A stretch of DNA of 64,000 nucleotides from Serratia marcescens (GTDB lineage Bacteria; Pseudomonadota; Gammaproteobacteria; Enterobacterales; Enterobacteriaceae): the NCBI RefSeq assembly GCF_006715005.1, contig NZ_VFMJ01000001.1, positions 806,001 to 870,000 on the forward strand. The letters run 5' to 3'. Below are positions 36,304 through 47,135 of this stretch, piece by piece. The notes under the pieces were generated by a model, which made no database searches, was not told where the DNA came from, and saw nothing but the letters and a program-made list of their open reading frames with translations. Position 1 is the first letter of the stretch, and every line of letters starts with the position of its first letter. Both the position numbers and the translations under genes were made by a program.

Positions 36304-36727
36304 ATGGGCTCATCGGCTATTGACGACGGTTTTGTTGGTTATTGTCGTTGGCTTTGCGGGGTATTGGTATGCCACCCGCGATACTTATGACGATAAGCTC
36401 TACAGCAAAAAGCAGTTGACCGACGAGATTTGGCTCTATGTCACCGAGTACCAGAATGCGGGGGCCACTGACACGGATGTGTATCGTTACTATTTGAACA
36501 GAAGCCTGGATGGGGACCCTATCAACGTGCTGAGTCAAAGCGCGCCAATTTTGACGGCAGATCGGGCTGATGCAACTATCCTTGGTGAGGGTAACCGCAT
36601 CACCATCAATTTTTCCGGGAAGGTGTATTCCTTTACGAATTCGGCATTTTTCTATGCCACGAACAGCCAAACACCCATCATGCCTACCATTGATTTTTCT
36701 GCAAGGGGTGTCAGTGCCTGGCGATGA
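36281..36727 (+). CDS. Membrane-anchored small protein, candidate immunity protein
   Basis: The 148-residue protein starts with one hydrophobic helix (about residues 12-30) and then a polar region of about 115 residues, which would lie in the periplasm. I see no known domain. The ATG at 36281 has AAGGA seven bases upstream and lies 23 bases inside the toxin-like gene, in another frame. A second ATG at 36293 is possible. An anchored periplasmic immunity protein would imply that the partner toxin acts in the periplasm or cell wall. Function rests on context only. Confidence 0.5.
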   Translation: MQLGMVTKWAHRLLTTVLLVIVVGFAGYWYATRDTYDDKLYSKKQLTDEIWLYVTEYQNAGATDTDVYRYYLNRSLDGDPINVLSQSAPILTADRADATILGEGNRITINFSGKVYSFTNSAFFYATNSQTPIMPTIDFSARGVSAWR

Positions 36728-36791
36728 TGATGGGCGCAGCTGATTTGGCGGGTATTGTCTAAAACAGCATAATCACAAGAATATCAGGCAT

Positions 36792-36828
36792 AAAAAAGCC
36801 AGTCAGGTAATCCTGACTGGCTTTTTTT
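36792..36828. terminator. Strong bidirectional terminator
   Basis: AAAAAAGCCAGTCAGG pairs perfectly over 16 bases with CCTGACTGGCTTTTTT around TAAT. It can stop the toxin-like unit on the plus strand and pta on the minus strand. Confidence 0.92.
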
Positions 36829-36837
36829 AACGGTTTA

Positions 36838-38997
36838 TTACGCCTTGGCGGCAGCGTCAGCCTGGGAAGACTGGATCGCCGTCAGCGCGACGGTGTAGAC
36901 GATATCGTCAACCAGTGCGCCGCGCGACAGGTCGTTCACCGGCTTGCGCATGCCTTGCAGCATCGGGCCGATGGAAACCAGGTCAGCGGAGCGCTGTACC
37001 GCTTTGTAGGTGGTGTTGCCGGTGTTCAAATCCGGGAAGATGAACACGGTCGCCTGGCCGGCCACCGGTGAGTTCGGCGCCTTGGACTTGGCAACGTCGG
37101 CCATGATGGCGGCGTCGTACTGCAGCGGGCCGTCGATGATCAGATCCGGGCGTTTTTCCTGCGCCAGACGGGTCGCTTCGCGCACTTTCTCAACGTCGCT
37201 GCCCGCACCGGAGTTACCGGTGGAGTAGGAGATCATCGCTACGCGCGGCTCGATGCCGAAGGCCGCGGCGGAATCCGCAGACTGGATGGCGATTTCAGAC
37301 AGCTGCTCGGCGGTCGGATCCGGGTTGATCGCGCAGTCGCCGTAGACCAGTACCTGGTCAGGCAGCAGCATGAAGAACACGGAGGACACCAGCGAGCTGC
37401 CCGGCGCGGTTTTGATCAGCTGCAACGGCGGACGAATGGTGTTGGCGGTGGTGTGAACCGCGCCGGAGACCAGGCCGTCGACTTCGCCCTGTTCCAGCAT
37501 CAGGGTGCCGAGCACCACGTTGTCTTCCAGCTGCTCGCGCGCGACCACTTCGGTCATGCCCTTGCTCTTGCGCAGCTCAACCAGACGCGGCACGTAGTTT
37601 TCACGTACGGCGACCGGATCGACGATTTCGATGCCTTTGCCCAACTCAACGCCCTGTGCTGCCGCTACGCGCTGGATCTCGTCCGGGTTGCCGAGCAGCA
37701 CGCATTCCGCGATGCCGCGTTCGGCACAGATGGCCGCCGCTTTCACGGTACGCGGCTCGTCGCCTTCCGGCAGCACGATGCGTTTGCCGGCTTTACGCGC
37801 CAGCTCGGTCAGCTCGTAACGGAACGCCGGTGGAGACAGGCGGCGTGAACGCTCGGAGGTGGCGGTCAGCGAGTCGATCCACTCGGTGTTGATGTGGCTG
37901 GCCACGTAGTTCTGCACTTTCTCGATGCGCTGGTGGTCGTCCGCCGGCACTTCGAGGTTGAAGCTCTGCAGGCTCAGCGAGGTCTGCCAGGTGTTGGTGT
38001 CGACCATGAACACCGGCAGGCCGGTCTGGAAGGCACGTTCGCACAGCTTTCTGATCGGTTCGTCGATAGCATAGCCGCCGGTCAGCAGGATAGCGCCGAT
38101 TTCCACGCCGTTCATCGCCGCCAGGCAGGCGGAGACCAGCACGTCAGGACGGTCTGCGGAGGTCACCAGCAGAGAGCCTGGGCGGAAGTGTTCCAGCATG
38201 TGCGGGATGCTGCGCGCACAGAAGGTCACGGACTTCACGCGGCGAGTCATGATGTCGCCTTCGTTGACCACGCGGGCCTTCAGGTGGCGAGCCATGTCGA
38301 TGGCGCGGGTGGCGATCAGATCGAAGCTCCACGGCACGCAGCCCAGAACTGGCAGCGGGCTGTTGGCGAACAGCTGCGCAGGATCGACGTGGGCGATGCT
38401 GGCTTTGGTGGAGTCGTCGAAGATTTCGGACAGGTCAGGACGGGTACGGCCCTGATCGTCGACCGGTGCGTTCAGCTTGTTGATGATAACGCCGGTGATG
38501 TTTTTGTTCTTGCTGCCGCCGAAGCTGGTGCGCGCCAGTTCGATGCGCTCTTTCAGCTGCGCCGGGGAGTCGTTGCCCAGCGCCAGCACGAAGACGATCT
38601 CGGCGTTCAGGGTTTTGGCGATCTCGTAGTTCAGCGCGTTGGCGAACTGGTGTTTGCGAGTCGGCACCAGGCCTTCGATCAGCACCACTTCCGCGTCTTT
38701 GGTGTTCTCGTGGTAACGCGCCACGATCTCTTCCATCAGCACGTCTTGCTGGTTGGAGCTCAGCAGGCCCTCAACGTAGTCCATGCGCAGCGGTTCGGCC
38801 GCCGTAATGGTGGAGTTGCTGCTGCGGATGATGGTGGTGGTCTGGTCGAGCGCGTTGTCGCCGGTGCGCGGTTGAGCGATAGGTTTGAACACGCTCAGAC
38901 GAACGCCTTTTTGCTCCATGGAGCGGATGACACCCAGGCTGACGCTGGTCAGGCCGACGCTGGTGCCGGTGGGGATCAACATAATAGTACGTGACAC
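36838..38997 (-). CDS. pta: Pta, phosphate acetyltransferase
   Basis: The 719-residue long-form enzyme interconverts acetyl-CoA and acetyl phosphate. It has an N-terminal P-loop-like domain ([16 protein letters not shown]), a DRTGG middle domain and a C-terminal PTA_PTB catalytic domain from about residue 390 ([17 protein letters not shown], and [11 protein letters not shown] near residue 625). It lies 74 bases downstream of ackA on the same strand, with a hairpin between. Length and sequence are close to E. coli Pta. Confidence 0.97.
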   Translation of the reverse strand: MSRTIMLIPTGTSVGLTSVSLGVIRSMEQKGVRLSVFKPIAQPRTGDNALDQTTTIIRSSNSTITAAEPLRMDYVEGLLSSNQQDVLMEEIVARYHENTKDAEVVLIEGLVPTRKHQFANALNYEIAKTLNAEIVFVLALGNDSPAQLKERIELARTSFGGSKNKNITGVIINKLNAPVDDQGRTRPDLSEIFDDSTKASIAHVDPAQLFANSPLPVLGCVPWSFDLIATRAIDMARHLKARVVNEGDIMTRRVKSVTFCARSIPHMLEHFRPGSLLVTSADRPDVLVSACLAAMNGVEIGAILLTGGYAIDEPIRKLCERAFQTGLPVFMVDTNTWQTSLSLQSFNLEVPADDHQRIEKVQNYVASHINTEWIDSLTATSERSRRLSPPAFRYELTELARKAGKRIVLPEGDEPRTVKAAAICAERGIAECVLLGNPDEIQRVAAAQGVELGKGIEIVDPVAVRENYVPRLVELRKSKGMTEVVAREQLEDNVVLGTLMLEQGEVDGLVSGAVHTTANTIRPPLQLIKTAPGSSLVSSVFFMLLPDQVLVYGDCAINPDPTAEQLSEIAIQSADSAAAFGIEPRVAMISYSTGNSGAGSDVEKVREATRLAQEKRPDLIIDGPLQYDAAIMADVAKSKAPNSPVAGQATVFIFPDLNTGNTTYKAVQRSADLVSIGPMLQGMRKPVNDLSRGALVDDIVYTVALTAIQSSQADAAAKA

Positions 38998-39034
38998 AGA
39001 ATAGTCCTCTTCACGATTAACATGAGGCTAAAAC

Positions 39035-39062
39035 AACACCGTCAGCCTGGGCTGACGGTGTT
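39035..39062 (-). terminator. Hairpin between ackA and pta
   Basis: AACACCGTCAGC pairs perfectly over 12 bases with GCTGACGGTGTT around four bases. On the minus strand it is followed by a broken T-run (GTTTT after the stem), so it may be a partial terminator that lowers pta relative to ackA. Confidence 0.65.
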
Positions 39063-39071
39063 TTGAGAGCA

Positions 39072-40274
39072 TTACGCGGTCAGGCGGGATGCGTCCTGCG
39101 CGATGACCAACTCTTCGTTGGTCGGGATCACCAGCGCCAGGCGGCTGCCGTCTTTGGTGATGGCGCCGGATTTGCCGAAGCGAGCGGCCATGTTGCGGTC
39201 GTGGTCGATTTCGAAGCCCAGCAGGCCCAGTTTGTTCAGGGTCAGCTCACGCACCATGCCGGCGTTCTCGCCGATGCCGCCGGTGAAGATCACCGCGTCC
39301 AGACGGCCTTCCATCAGCGCGCTGTAGGCGCCGACGTATTTGGCCAGACGGTGGCAGAACACGTCCATGGCGCGTTTGGCGTCGGCTTTGCTGTCGTAGT
39401 TGTCTTCAACGTAACGGCAGTCGCTGGTGACTTCGGTCAGGCCCAGCAGGCCGGATTCTTTGGTCAGCATCTTGTTGATCTGGTCAACGCTCATGCCCAG
39501 AGAATCGTGCAGGTGGAAGATGATAGCCGGATCGATGTCACCGCTGCGGGTGCCCATCACCAGGCCTTCCAGCGGGGTCAGACCCATGGAGGTATCAACG
39601 CACTGGCCGTTGCGCACTGCGGTAACGGAGCCGCCGTTGCCCAGGTGGCAAGTGATCACGTTCACTTCTTCTACCGGCTTGTTCAGCATCTTCGCGGCTT
39701 CTTGAGTCACGTAGAAGTGGCTGGTGCCGTGCGCGCCGTAGCGGCGAACGCCGTGGTCGCGGTACAGGCTGTACGGCAGGGCGTACAGGTAAGATTCTTC
39801 CGGCATGGTCTGGTGGAACGCGGTGTCGAACACGGCAACGTTCTTGTCAGCCAGGTTAGGGAAGGATTTCAGCGCTTCCGCGATGCCGATCAGGTGAGCT
39901 GGGTTGTGCAGTGGTGCAAACGGCACGGAATCTTTGATACCCTGCAGAACTTCGTCGTTGATCACGGCGGAAGCGGTAAACTTCTCGCCGCCGTGCACGA
40001 TGCGGTGGCCGATAGCGGTCAGCTGCGCAGAAAGCTCTGGTTTTTGTGCCAGAATAGTATTAACAATGAAATTCAGCGCTTCGCTGTGTGCAGCGCCGGC
40101 CCCCAGGGCAGCTTCGTGTTTGGCGCCGTCCATTTTCCACTTGATGCGGGCTTCAGGCAGGTGGAAACACTCGGCCAAACCGGAGAGGAATTCGTCGCCG
40201 TTAACGGCATCGATGATGGCGAATTTCAGAGAAGAACTGCCGCAGTTAAGAACCAGTACTAGCTTACTCGACAT
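39072..40274 (-). CDS. ackA: AckA, acetate kinase
   Basis: The 400-residue enzyme makes ATP and acetate from acetyl phosphate and ADP. The ASKHA-fold signatures are present: [14 protein letters not shown] at the N-terminus, [11 protein letters not shown] near residue 170, and [14 protein letters not shown] near 325. With pta it forms the acetate overflow pathway. The start matches E. coli AckA. Confidence 0.97.
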   Translation of the reverse strand: MSSKLVLVLNCGSSSLKFAIIDAVNGDEFLSGLAECFHLPEARIKWKMDGAKHEAALGAGAAHSEALNFIVNTILAQKPELSAQLTAIGHRIVHGGEKFTASAVINDEVLQGIKDSVPFAPLHNPAHLIGIAEALKSFPNLADKNVAVFDTAFHQTMPEESYLYALPYSLYRDHGVRRYGAHGTSHFYVTQEAAKMLNKPVEEVNVITCHLGNGGSVTAVRNGQCVDTSMGLTPLEGLVMGTRSGDIDPAIIFHLHDSLGMSVDQINKMLTKESGLLGLTEVTSDCRYVEDNYDSKADAKRAMDVFCHRLAKYVGAYSALMEGRLDAVIFTGGIGENAGMVRELTLNKLGLLGFEIDHDRNMAARFGKSGAITKDGSRLALVIPTNEELVIAQDASRLTA

Positions 40275-40632
40275 GGAAGTACCTACTTAAATAGTCGTGT
40301 TGTTAAAAGAAAATCGAAAACACGTGGTGAATTAATCGTCAATCAGACAACAAGCGTAGCGCATAGTGCCGATGACATTTATGATTAACATCATGTGAAG
40401 TGCACAAATCACAGGATGATGGAAAAACCGATGATTTCTCTGCGGTTTAAATAATCTTGATTTTTATAGGGCTAAAAGTTGACAAAATTTGCGTCATCTT
40501 CTACCGGCCACAAGGCCGGCTTAGGATACCGATAGCCCGGTGCAAACACAAAATAAATTTAAAGCTTCAAATTTTTTAGTATGGTCTCTGGCAGCACGCT
40601 TTTAGTTTCTTTACGTGACGTTGAGGTACGCA
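40275..40632. other. ackA/yfbV divergent control region
   Basis: These 358 AT-rich bases hold the promoters of ackA (minus) and yfbV (plus). A near-palindrome ATGATTAACATCAT at 40381-40394 keeps the FNR core TGAT-N4-ATCA and lies 107 bases before the ackA start. Anaerobic control of ackA-pta is known in E. coli. A CGGCC inverted repeat is near 40505-40518. No gene is seen. Confidence 0.55.
40381..40394. promoter_or_regulatory. FNR-like site upstream of ackA
   Basis: ATGATTAACATCAT has the central TGAT-N4-ATCA of the FNR consensus TTGATnnnnATCAA, with only the outer bases differing. Binding is inference. Confidence 0.45.
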
Positions 40633-41088
40633 ATGACGAGCAAACCGTCCGGTTCCGTAAGCTGGTTTCAGGTCTTCCAGCGCGGGCAGCATTATATGAA
40701 AACCTGGCCGTCGGACAAACGTCTGGCACCGGTCTTTCCGGAGAACCGCGTTGCGCGTGCCACCCGTTTCGCTATCCGTTTTATGCCGCCGTTGGCGATT
40801 TTCACGCTGACCTGGCAGATCGCGCTCGGCGGCCAGCTTGGCCCGGCGATCGCCACCGCGCTGTTCGCCTGCAGCCTGCCGATGCAGGGCTTGTGGTGGC
40901 TGGGGCGCCGTTCGGTCACGCCGCTGCCGCCGACGCTGCTGCAATGGTTCCATGAGGTGCGCAACAAGCTGACGGAAGCCGGGCAGGCGGTGGCGCCGCT
41001 CGAAGGCACGCCGACCTATCAGACGTTGGCCGATCTGCTCAAGCGTGCTTTCAAGCAGCTGGACAAAACCTTCCTCGACGATCTGTAA
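40633..41088 (+). CDS. yfbV: YfbV, UPF0208 membrane protein
   Basis: The 151-residue protein has two membrane helices (about residues 46-66 and 68-90) and long conserved segments such as [16 protein letters not shown] and [17 protein letters not shown]. coli YfbV has been linked to chromosome Ter macrodomain insulation. The ATG at 40633 has GAGG upstream and gives exactly the E. coli length. Confidence 0.95.
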   Translation: MTSKPSGSVSWFQVFQRGQHYMKTWPSDKRLAPVFPENRVARATRFAIRFMPPLAIFTLTWQIALGGQLGPAIATALFACSLPMQGLWWLGRRSVTPLPPTLLQWFHEVRNKLTEAGQAVAPLEGTPTYQTLADLLKRAFKQLDKTFLDDL

Positions 41089-41096
41089 ATGAAAAA

Positions 41097-41120
41097 AGGC
41101 CGCGCTGATGCGGCCTTTCT
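41097..41120 (+). terminator. Terminator after yfbV
   Basis: AAAGGCCGC pairs with GCGGCCTTT around GCTGAT. The T-run is short (TTTCTC). Confidence 0.75.
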
Positions 41121-41231
41121 CGTCAAAGCGCCAATAACCCCGGTTTAAATCAAAGAACGGTCGAGTTGTGATTTCCTGCGTTCTTGCGCTGTGCGATGCT
41201 CCCGCCATCACACAGAAATGAGGAAATCCTG

Positions 41232-41726
41232 ATGGAAATGACCAACGCCCAGCGGCTGATCCTGTCGAACCAGTACAAGATGATGACCCTGCTCGATCCG
41301 GACAACGGCGACCGTTATCGCCGGTTGCAAACCATCGTCGAACGCGGCTTCGGTTTGCAAATGCGCGAACTGGATCGCGACTTCGGCGAACTGAGCGAAG
41401 AGGTGTGCCGCACCATCATCAACGTGATGGAGATGCACCATGCGCTGCAGGTTTCCTGGGGCAACCTGAAAGAGAAGCAGGATCTGGACGAGCGCCGCCT
41501 GGCGTTTCTCGGCTTCGACGCCGCCACCGAAGCGCGCTACCTGAGCTACGTGCGTTTCCTGGTCAGCACCGAGGGGCGTTATACTCACTTCGATTCCGGC
41601 AGCCACGGTTTCAACGCCCAGACCAAAATGTGGGAAAAGTACCAGCGTATGCTGGCGATCTGGCTGGCCTGTCCGCGCCAGTATCACTTGAGCGCCGTTG
41701 AGATAGCGCAAATCATCAATGCTTGA
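41232..41726 (+). CDS. yfbU: YfbU, UPF0304 protein
   Basis: The 164-residue cytoplasmic protein is nearly all helical and very close to E. coli YfbU ([18 protein letters not shown] at the start, [17 protein letters not shown] at the end). Its molecular role is not established; the E. coli gene has been linked to cell death when overproduced. The ATG at 41232 has AGGA upstream. The next gene starts 17 bases after its stop. Confidence 0.94.
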   Translation: MEMTNAQRLILSNQYKMMTLLDPDNGDRYRRLQTIVERGFGLQMRELDRDFGELSEEVCRTIINVMEMHHALQVSWGNLKEKQDLDERRLAFLGFDAATEARYLSYVRFLVSTEGRYTHFDSGSHGFNAQTKMWEKYQRMLAIWLACPRQYHLSAVEIAQIINA

Positions 41727-41743
41727 TTAAGAAGAGGTTTTCT

Positions 41744-42400
41744 GTGGAGTGTAAGGGTTTTCTGTTCGATCTTGATGGCACCCTGGTGGATTCATTGCCG
41801 GCGGTAGAGCGCGCCTGGACGCACTGGGCCGAGCGCCGCGGCGTCGATCCGCACGCGGTGCTGGACTTCATTCACGGTAAACAGGCCATTACTTCTCTGC
41901 GCCACTTTATGCCGGGCGAAAGCGAAGCGGAAATTCAGCGCGAGTTCGAGTTGCTGGAGCAGGCCGAAGCGCAGGATACCGACGGCGTTCGCGCGCTGCC
42001 GGGCGCCATCGCGCTGCTGGAGCGCCTGAACGCGCTCGGCATCCCTTGGGCGATCGTCACCTCCGGTTCGGTCCCGGTGGCCGGCGCTCGCCGCCAGGCC
42101 GGTGGTTTGCCATTGCCGGCGGTGTTCATCACCGCCGAACAGGTTAAACACGGTAAGCCACAGCCCGATGCCTATCTGCTGGGCGCCGAGCGCCTGGGGC
42201 TCGCGCCGCACGAGTGCGTGGTGGTTGAAGACGCGCCGGCCGGCATTCTCTCCGGCCTGGCGGCGGGCTGCCAGGTGATTGCGGTCAACGCGCCGGCGGA
42301 TGCGCCGAAGCTGGAGCAGGTCGACCTGCGGCTGGATTCGCTGGCGCAGATTGCCGTTGATAAAACGGCGCAGGGTGCGATCGTTCGCCGGCTGGCCTGA
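41744..42400 (+). CDS. yfbT: YfbT (HxpA), HAD sugar phosphatase
   Basis: The 218-residue enzyme is a HAD-superfamily phosphatase with the nucleophile motif FLFDLDGTLVDS (Asp9, Asp11), motif II VTSGSVPV, the lysine in KHGKPQPDAY and motif IV VVEDAPAGI. E. coli HxpA acts on hexitol and hexose phosphates. GTG at 41744 with AAGAGG upstream gives the family N-terminus; a TTG seven codons earlier lies within the ribosome binding site. Confidence 0.93.
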   Translation: MECKGFLFDLDGTLVDSLPAVERAWTHWAERRGVDPHAVLDFIHGKQAITSLRHFMPGESEAEIQREFELLEQAEAQDTDGVRALPGAIALLERLNALGIPWAIVTSGSVPVAGARRQAGGLPLPAVFITAEQVKHGKPQPDAYLLGAERLGLAPHECVVVEDAPAGILSGLAAGCQVIAVNAPADAPKLEQVDLRLDSLAQIAVDKTAQGAIVRRLA

Positions 42401-42429
42401 GCGGCATTATCTTCACCCTAATTGATTAG

Positions 42430-42453
42430 ACCCCGCTTCGGCGGGGTTTTTTT
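42430..42453 (+). terminator. Terminator after yfbT
   Basis: ACCCCGC pairs with GCGGGGT around TTCG and is followed by seven T. Confidence 0.9.
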
Positions 42454-42497
42454 ATGCTATTTTTTAGACCCTTGGACATTTGTCGGATGAGGCCGTT

Positions 42498-44330
42498 TTG
42501 AACAGCGAATTACTGTGGGTGCTGAGTTTACTGCTGATTGCCATCGTGCTGTTTACCACCAACAAGCTGCGGATGGATGTGGTGGCGCTGTTGGTGATCA
42601 TCGCCTTCGTGCTGAGCGGCACGCTCAGCCTGCAAGAAGCGACGGTCGGTTTCAGCGATCCCAACGTGATTTTGATCGCCGCGCTGTTCGTGATCGGCGA
42701 AGGGTTGGTGCGTACCGGCGTGGCCTATCAGGTGGGCGACTGGCTGGTGAAAGTGGCCGGCAGCAGCGAAACCAAAATGTTGATGCTGCTGATGGTCACG
42801 GTCGCCGGGCTGGGCGCGTTCATGAGCTCGACCGGCGTGGTGGCGATCTTTATCCCGGTGGTGCTCAGCGTGACGGCCAGAATGAAGATTGCGCCGGGGC
42901 GGCTGATGATGCCGCTCAGCTTCGCTGGGCTTATCAGCGGCATGATGACGCTGGTGGCCACGCCGCCCAACATGGTGGTCAACAGCGAACTGGTGCGGGA
43001 AGGCATCCATGGTTTCGGTTTCTTCAGCGTGACGCCCATTGGCCTGGTGGTGTTGGCGCTGGGCGTCGGCTACATGCTGATCGCCCGGCGTTGGCTGGGC
43101 AGCGGCGACACGGGCAAAGCCGGCGATGATTGGCAGCGCCGCACCTTCCGCGATTTGATCCGCGACTACAAGCTGACCGGCCGCGCGCGGCGGCTGGCTG
43201 TCCGCAGCGCTTCGCCGCTGATCGGGCGTTCGCTGGATGAACTGCACCTGCGTGCGCGCTATGGCGCCAACGTGGTGGGCATCGAGCGCTGGAAACGCTT
43301 CCGGCGGGTGATGGTCAGCGCCTCCGGCAGCACCGAGCTGCGCGAGGGCGACGTCCTCTTGATCGACATGTCGGACAGCCAGGTCGATCTGCGCGAATTC
43401 TGCGGCGAGCAGCGGCTGGAGCCGATGGTGCTGCGCGGTGATTACTTCTCTGAACAGTCGCGCAACGTCGGCATGGCCGAAGTGTCGCTGATCCCGGACT
43501 CGGCGCTGCTGGGCAAAAGCCTGCGCGAAGCGGCGTTCCGCAGCCGCTACGATCTGAATGTGGTGGGCATCCGCCGCCACGGCGAGACCCTGAGCGGCAA
43601 GCTGGTGGACGAGCCGCTGGAGCTGGGCGACATTTTGCTGGTGATCGGCGACTGGAAGGCGATTCGTCAGCTGCAGGCCAAAACCCACGACTTTATCGTG
43701 CTCAACCTGCCGGCCGAAGTGGACGAAGTGGCGCCGGCGATCACCCAGGCGCCGCACGCACTGTTTTGCCTGGCGTTGATGGTGGCGATGATGCTGACCG
43801 ACGAAATTCCCAACCCGATCGCGGCGCTGATCGCCTGCCTGCTGATGGGCAAGTTCCGCTGTATCGACATGGAGAGCGCCTATAAGTCGATCCATTGGCC
43901 GAGCATCATTTTGATCGTCGGCATGATGCCGTTCGCGCAGGCGCTGCAAAAGACCGGCGGCGTGGATCTGATCGTCCGCGGGCTGATGGACGTCGCCGGC
44001 GGCGCGGGGCCGCGCGTGATGCTGCTGTGCCTGTTTGTCTTGTGCGCCACCATTGGCCTGTTTATTTCCAATACCGCGACGGCGGTGCTGATGGCGCCGA
44101 TCGCCATTGCCGCCGCGCGCGAAATGGGCGTCTCGCCATACCCGTTCGCGATGATCATCGCCATCGCTGCGTCCGCCGCCTTTATGACGCCGGTCTCTTC
44201 ACCGGTCAACACGCTGGTGCTGGGGCCGGGCAATTACAAGTTCGGCGATTTCGTGCGTCTCGGCGTGCCGTTCACCCTGTTGGTGATGGCGGTCAGCGTG
44301 ATTGTGGTGCCATGGCTCTACGGCTTTTAG
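42498..44330 (+). CDS. yfbS: YfbS, SLC13/DASS-type transporter with RCK_C domains
   Basis: The 610-residue inner-membrane protein has two blocks of helices with two TrkA-C/RCK_C soluble domains between (about residues 205-375). Conserved motifs are [33 protein letters not shown] and [19 protein letters not shown]. It belongs to the Na+/dicarboxylate or sulfate type transporters; the E. coli substrate is unknown. TTG at 42498 with GAGG upstream reproduces the E. coli start (MNxELxWVLSLL) and length exactly; a TTG 18 bases earlier is less likely. Confidence 0.9.
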   Translation: MNSELLWVLSLLLIAIVLFTTNKLRMDVVALLVIIAFVLSGTLSLQEATVGFSDPNVILIAALFVIGEGLVRTGVAYQVGDWLVKVAGSSETKMLMLLMVTVAGLGAFMSSTGVVAIFIPVVLSVTARMKIAPGRLMMPLSFAGLISGMMTLVATPPNMVVNSELVREGIHGFGFFSVTPIGLVVLALGVGYMLIARRWLGSGDTGKAGDDWQRRTFRDLIRDYKLTGRARRLAVRSASPLIGRSLDELHLRARYGANVVGIERWKRFRRVMVSASGSTELREGDVLLIDMSDSQVDLREFCGEQRLEPMVLRGDYFSEQSRNVGMAEVSLIPDSALLGKSLREAAFRSRYDLNVVGIRRHGETLSGKLVDEPLELGDILLVIGDWKAIRQLQAKTHDFIVLNLPAEVDEVAPAITQAPHALFCLALMVAMMLTDEIPNPIAALIACLLMGKFRCIDMESAYKSIHWPSIILIVGMMPFAQALQKTGGVDLIVRGLMDVAGGAGPRVMLLCLFVLCATIGLFISNTATAVLMAPIAIAAAREMGVSPYPFAMIIAIAASAAFMTPVSSPVNTLVLGPGNYKFGDFVRLGVPFTLLVMAVSVIVVPWLYGF

Positions 44331-44357
44331 CGGCGCAGCGAGGCTGCGCCCGCGGGG

Positions 44358-44957
44358 TTACAGCGAGCTGTCGAGGCTGATTTCGTCCAATGACAGGCTG
44401 AAGCTGGGAATGAACACGTCCATGAAGTAGTCCATTTCCGGGCTGCGGCGCTGTTCCAGGGTTTTATCCAGCCGCGCCTTGGCCAGGGTGAATTCGTTGT
44501 TGCCGGCAGAGAGTTCCTCCAGGCATTTCAGGTAGGCACACAGCGCGTCCGCCTGCTTGACCACCTGCTTTTCATCTTCACTGTAGTAGTGCTCATCGAG
44601 AATGGTGCGAAAATCGTTGCGCAGCTCCGCAGGGATCATGTCCAGCAGCTTTTGCTGGGCGATCTTTTCGATCTTCTTGTATTCGTGGGCGATCTGCGGA
44701 TTGTAGTACTTGATCGGCGTCGGCATGTCGCCGGTGATCACTTCGCTGGCGTCGTGATACATCGCCAACAGCGCAACGCGGTCGGCATTGAGGTTGCCGT
44801 TGAATTTGCGGTTCTTGATCACTGCCAACGCATGGGCGACAAAGGCCACCTGCAGACTGTGTTCGGAGACGTTCTCGGTACGCACGTTGCGCATCAGTGG
44901 CCAGCGGTTGATCAGTTTCAGGCGGGACAGATGGGCGAAGAAATGGCTCTGGCTCAT
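44358..44957 (-). CDS. yfbR: YfbR, 5'-deoxynucleotidase
   Basis: The 199-residue enzyme of the HD-domain family removes phosphate from deoxyribonucleoside 5'-monophosphates. The metal-binding HD pair is in [16 protein letters not shown], with the first histidine in [11 protein letters not shown]. The ATG at 44957 has AGAGAG upstream and gives the E. coli length; the reading frame stays open far upstream without a likely start. Confidence 0.95.
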   Translation of the reverse strand: MSQSHFFAHLSRLKLINRWPLMRNVRTENVSEHSLQVAFVAHALAVIKNRKFNGNLNADRVALLAMYHDASEVITGDMPTPIKYYNPQIAHEYKKIEKIAQQKLLDMIPAELRNDFRTILDEHYYSEDEKQVVKQADALCAYLKCLEELSAGNNEFTLAKARLDKTLEQRRSPEMDYFMDVFIPSFSLSLDEISLDSSL

Positions 44958-45064
44958 GGTGCTCTCTTTAACGGCAAGTGAGGGCCCCATTGTGAAGCAG
45001 TGACGGCGAATTTTGCAACCGGGCAATGAGAGAAGGGCGCAGCAAGGCGCTGCGCCCCAGGCGA

Positions 45065-46279
45065 TTACTGGTGGTAACCTTCCAGGAAGCGGCCCAGCTT
45101 GCCGACCGCCATTTCCAGTTCGTCTACGCGCGGCAGGGTGACGATACGCACGTGATCCGGGTAAGGCCAGTTGAACGCGGAGCCTTGCACCAGCAGCACT
45201 TTTTCCTGCAGCAGCAGATCCAGCACCAGCTTCTGGTCGTCGTGGATGTTGAAGCGCTTGGCGTCGATGCGCGGGAACATATACAGCGCGCCCTGTGGCT
45301 TCACGCAAGAGACGCCCGGGATATCGTTGAGCAGTTCCCAGGTGCGATTGCGCTGTTCGTACAAACGGCCGCCGGGCTGAATGAATTCGCTGATGCTCTG
45401 ATAACCGCCCAGCGCGGTTTGAATGGCGTGCTGCATCGGCACGTTGGCGCACAGGCGCATCGAAGCCAGCATCTCCAGCCCTTCGATATAGCCTTTGGCG
45501 TGCTTCTTCGGCCCGTTCAGCACCATCCAGCCCTGACGGAAGCCCGCCACGCGGTAGGTTTTCGATAGGCCGTTGAAGGTCACGGTCAGCAGATCCGGCG
45601 CCAGTGCGGCGATCGAGTGGTGCTCGGCGTCGTCGTACAGGATCTTGTCGTAGATCTCGTCGGCGAAGATGATCAGGTTGTGTTGACGGGCGATCTCGAC
45701 GATCTGTTCCAGCAACGCTTTGCTGTAAACCGCGCCGGTCGGGTTGTTCGGGTTGATGATCACGATGCCGCGAGTGCGCGGGGTGATCTTGCTGATGATG
45801 TCGTCCAGATCCGGGAACCAGCCGGCCTGCTCATCGCACAGGTAGTGCACGGCCTTGCCGCCGGACAGCGATACCGCGGCGGTCCACAGCGGGTAGTCCG
45901 GCGCCGGCACCAGCATTTCGTCGCCGCTGTTGAGCAACGCCTGCATGGATTGGACGATCAGCTCCGAGACGCCGTTGCCAATGTAGATATCCTCAACGGT
46001 CACGTCACGCATGTTGCGCGCCTGGTAGTGCTGCATGATCGCTTTACGCGCCGAGAAGAGGCCTTTGGAATCGGAGTAGCCTTGCGCCGTGGGCAGATTG
46101 CGGATCACGTCGACCAGGATTTCGTCCGGGGCGTCGAAACCGAACGGGGCAGGGTTGCCGATGTTCAGTTTCAGGACTTTGTTGCCTTCTTCTTCAAGAC
46201 GTTTAGCTTCTTTAAGCACCGGGCCGCGAATGTCATAGCAGACGTTGTCCAGTTTGCTGGATTTCTCAATGGGGGACAT
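45065..46279 (-). CDS. alaA: AlaA, glutamate-pyruvate aminotransferase
   Basis: The 404-residue PLP enzyme (class I aminotransferase) makes alanine from pyruvate and glutamate. The PLP lysine is in [17 protein letters not shown] near residue 240, and the [11 protein letters not shown] loop near 177. The start [19 protein letters not shown] matches E. coli AlaA. The frame extends upstream to 46507 but that part is not conserved. It is divergent from hexS. Confidence 0.96.
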   Translation of the reverse strand: MSPIEKSSKLDNVCYDIRGPVLKEAKRLEEEGNKVLKLNIGNPAPFGFDAPDEILVDVIRNLPTAQGYSDSKGLFSARKAIMQHYQARNMRDVTVEDIYIGNGVSELIVQSMQALLNSGDEMLVPAPDYPLWTAAVSLSGGKAVHYLCDEQAGWFPDLDDIISKITPRTRGIVIINPNNPTGAVYSKALLEQIVEIARQHNLIIFADEIYDKILYDDAEHHSIAALAPDLLTVTFNGLSKTYRVAGFRQGWMVLNGPKKHAKGYIEGLEMLASMRLCANVPMQHAIQTALGGYQSISEFIQPGGRLYEQRNRTWELLNDIPGVSCVKPQGALYMFPRIDAKRFNIHDDQKLVLDLLLQEKVLLVQGSAFNWPYPDHVRIVTLPRVDELEMAVGKLGRFLEGYHQ

Positions 46280-47135
46280 AAAAAGTTGAGCCTTTTGCTG
46301 GGATAGGGGCGCTCCTACCGTGGGACGCCGCAACTCGCCCAATGTACTCCTGGCGTAGTTGCTTTTGAAGGGTTTTGCACGCCTTTGGTGCAAATGTATG
46401 TCGTAACGGGGGATTTTAGTTATGATAAGCAAAGGTAAAGTTATTTTGTGGTTCATAATTTCATGAACTATAATTTTACTAGGGTTTTGTTCTGATAAAT
46501 CCCGCATCGATAAACGCGACGTGCCGGCGATCGCGGCCGGCAGCAGTGAACTGATAAGCCGAAAGGGAGAATAGGCTTCAATAAACTGTAAAGGAACGAT
46601 AATACCGGAGTAGTCTGATAGCGGGGTGCCGGTTCGCGCACCACACTAAGGAAAATGACATATTTACATTAGCTTTACTTTATATTTTACCTTAAGCATT
46701 GTTTATGTGGTTATAAGATTATTATTTAAAGCAAAAATCTTACTGATTGAATTTATTAAATTCATTGAGTGGTAACACGAAGTCGGTACCGTTAATTATT
46801 TATCTTTTTTGCTCTGGAATGCAGTCTGAAGGCCGGTTGATAAGGGTTCTCAGTAGCACGAATGGAGTGGAAATTAGGCAGTATGAATGAGTAAAATCTC
46901 AGGTTCGGTGGGGGTTTTCCCTTTTCACCGGTATTCAGTCCCCCGCGTTCTATAAGCAGCATCGATAGATCGCATTTTAAAAAGCGATAGAGGTAACGAA
47001 TCATAAGTAATTTTTTTGCCCTCCACTTATGAGTGGGGTACTGTCATAACAGGCTCCGTCCTTTTCAACGGCGTCTGAGAAACACACCAGGGTAGTAGTT
47101 CGTAAATTAGAATTTAAAAAAGTGAAGAATACACT
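46280..47135. other. Long alaA/hexS intergenic region
   Basis: These 856 bases are much more AT-rich than the coding regions, mainly from 46640 to 46800. They hold the alaA promoter and, by analogy with E. coli lrhA, a long untranslated leader of hexS. A 70-codon minus frame at 46792-47004 is not convincing. I see no recognisable RNA gene. Confidence 0.5.

Noticed and set aside
37894..38994. Long plus-strand frame opposite pta (366 codons)
   Set aside because: It is the antisense shadow of a GC-rich, strongly conserved gene; the composition is biased to Ala, Gly, Arg and His with no domain.
39063..40262. Long plus-strand frame opposite ackA (399 codons)
   Set aside because: Antisense shadow of ackA; no domain or start signal.
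46792..47004. Minus-strand frame of 70 codons before hexS
   Set aside because: It lies in an AT-rich control region, lacks a good ribosome binding site and resembles nothing I know.
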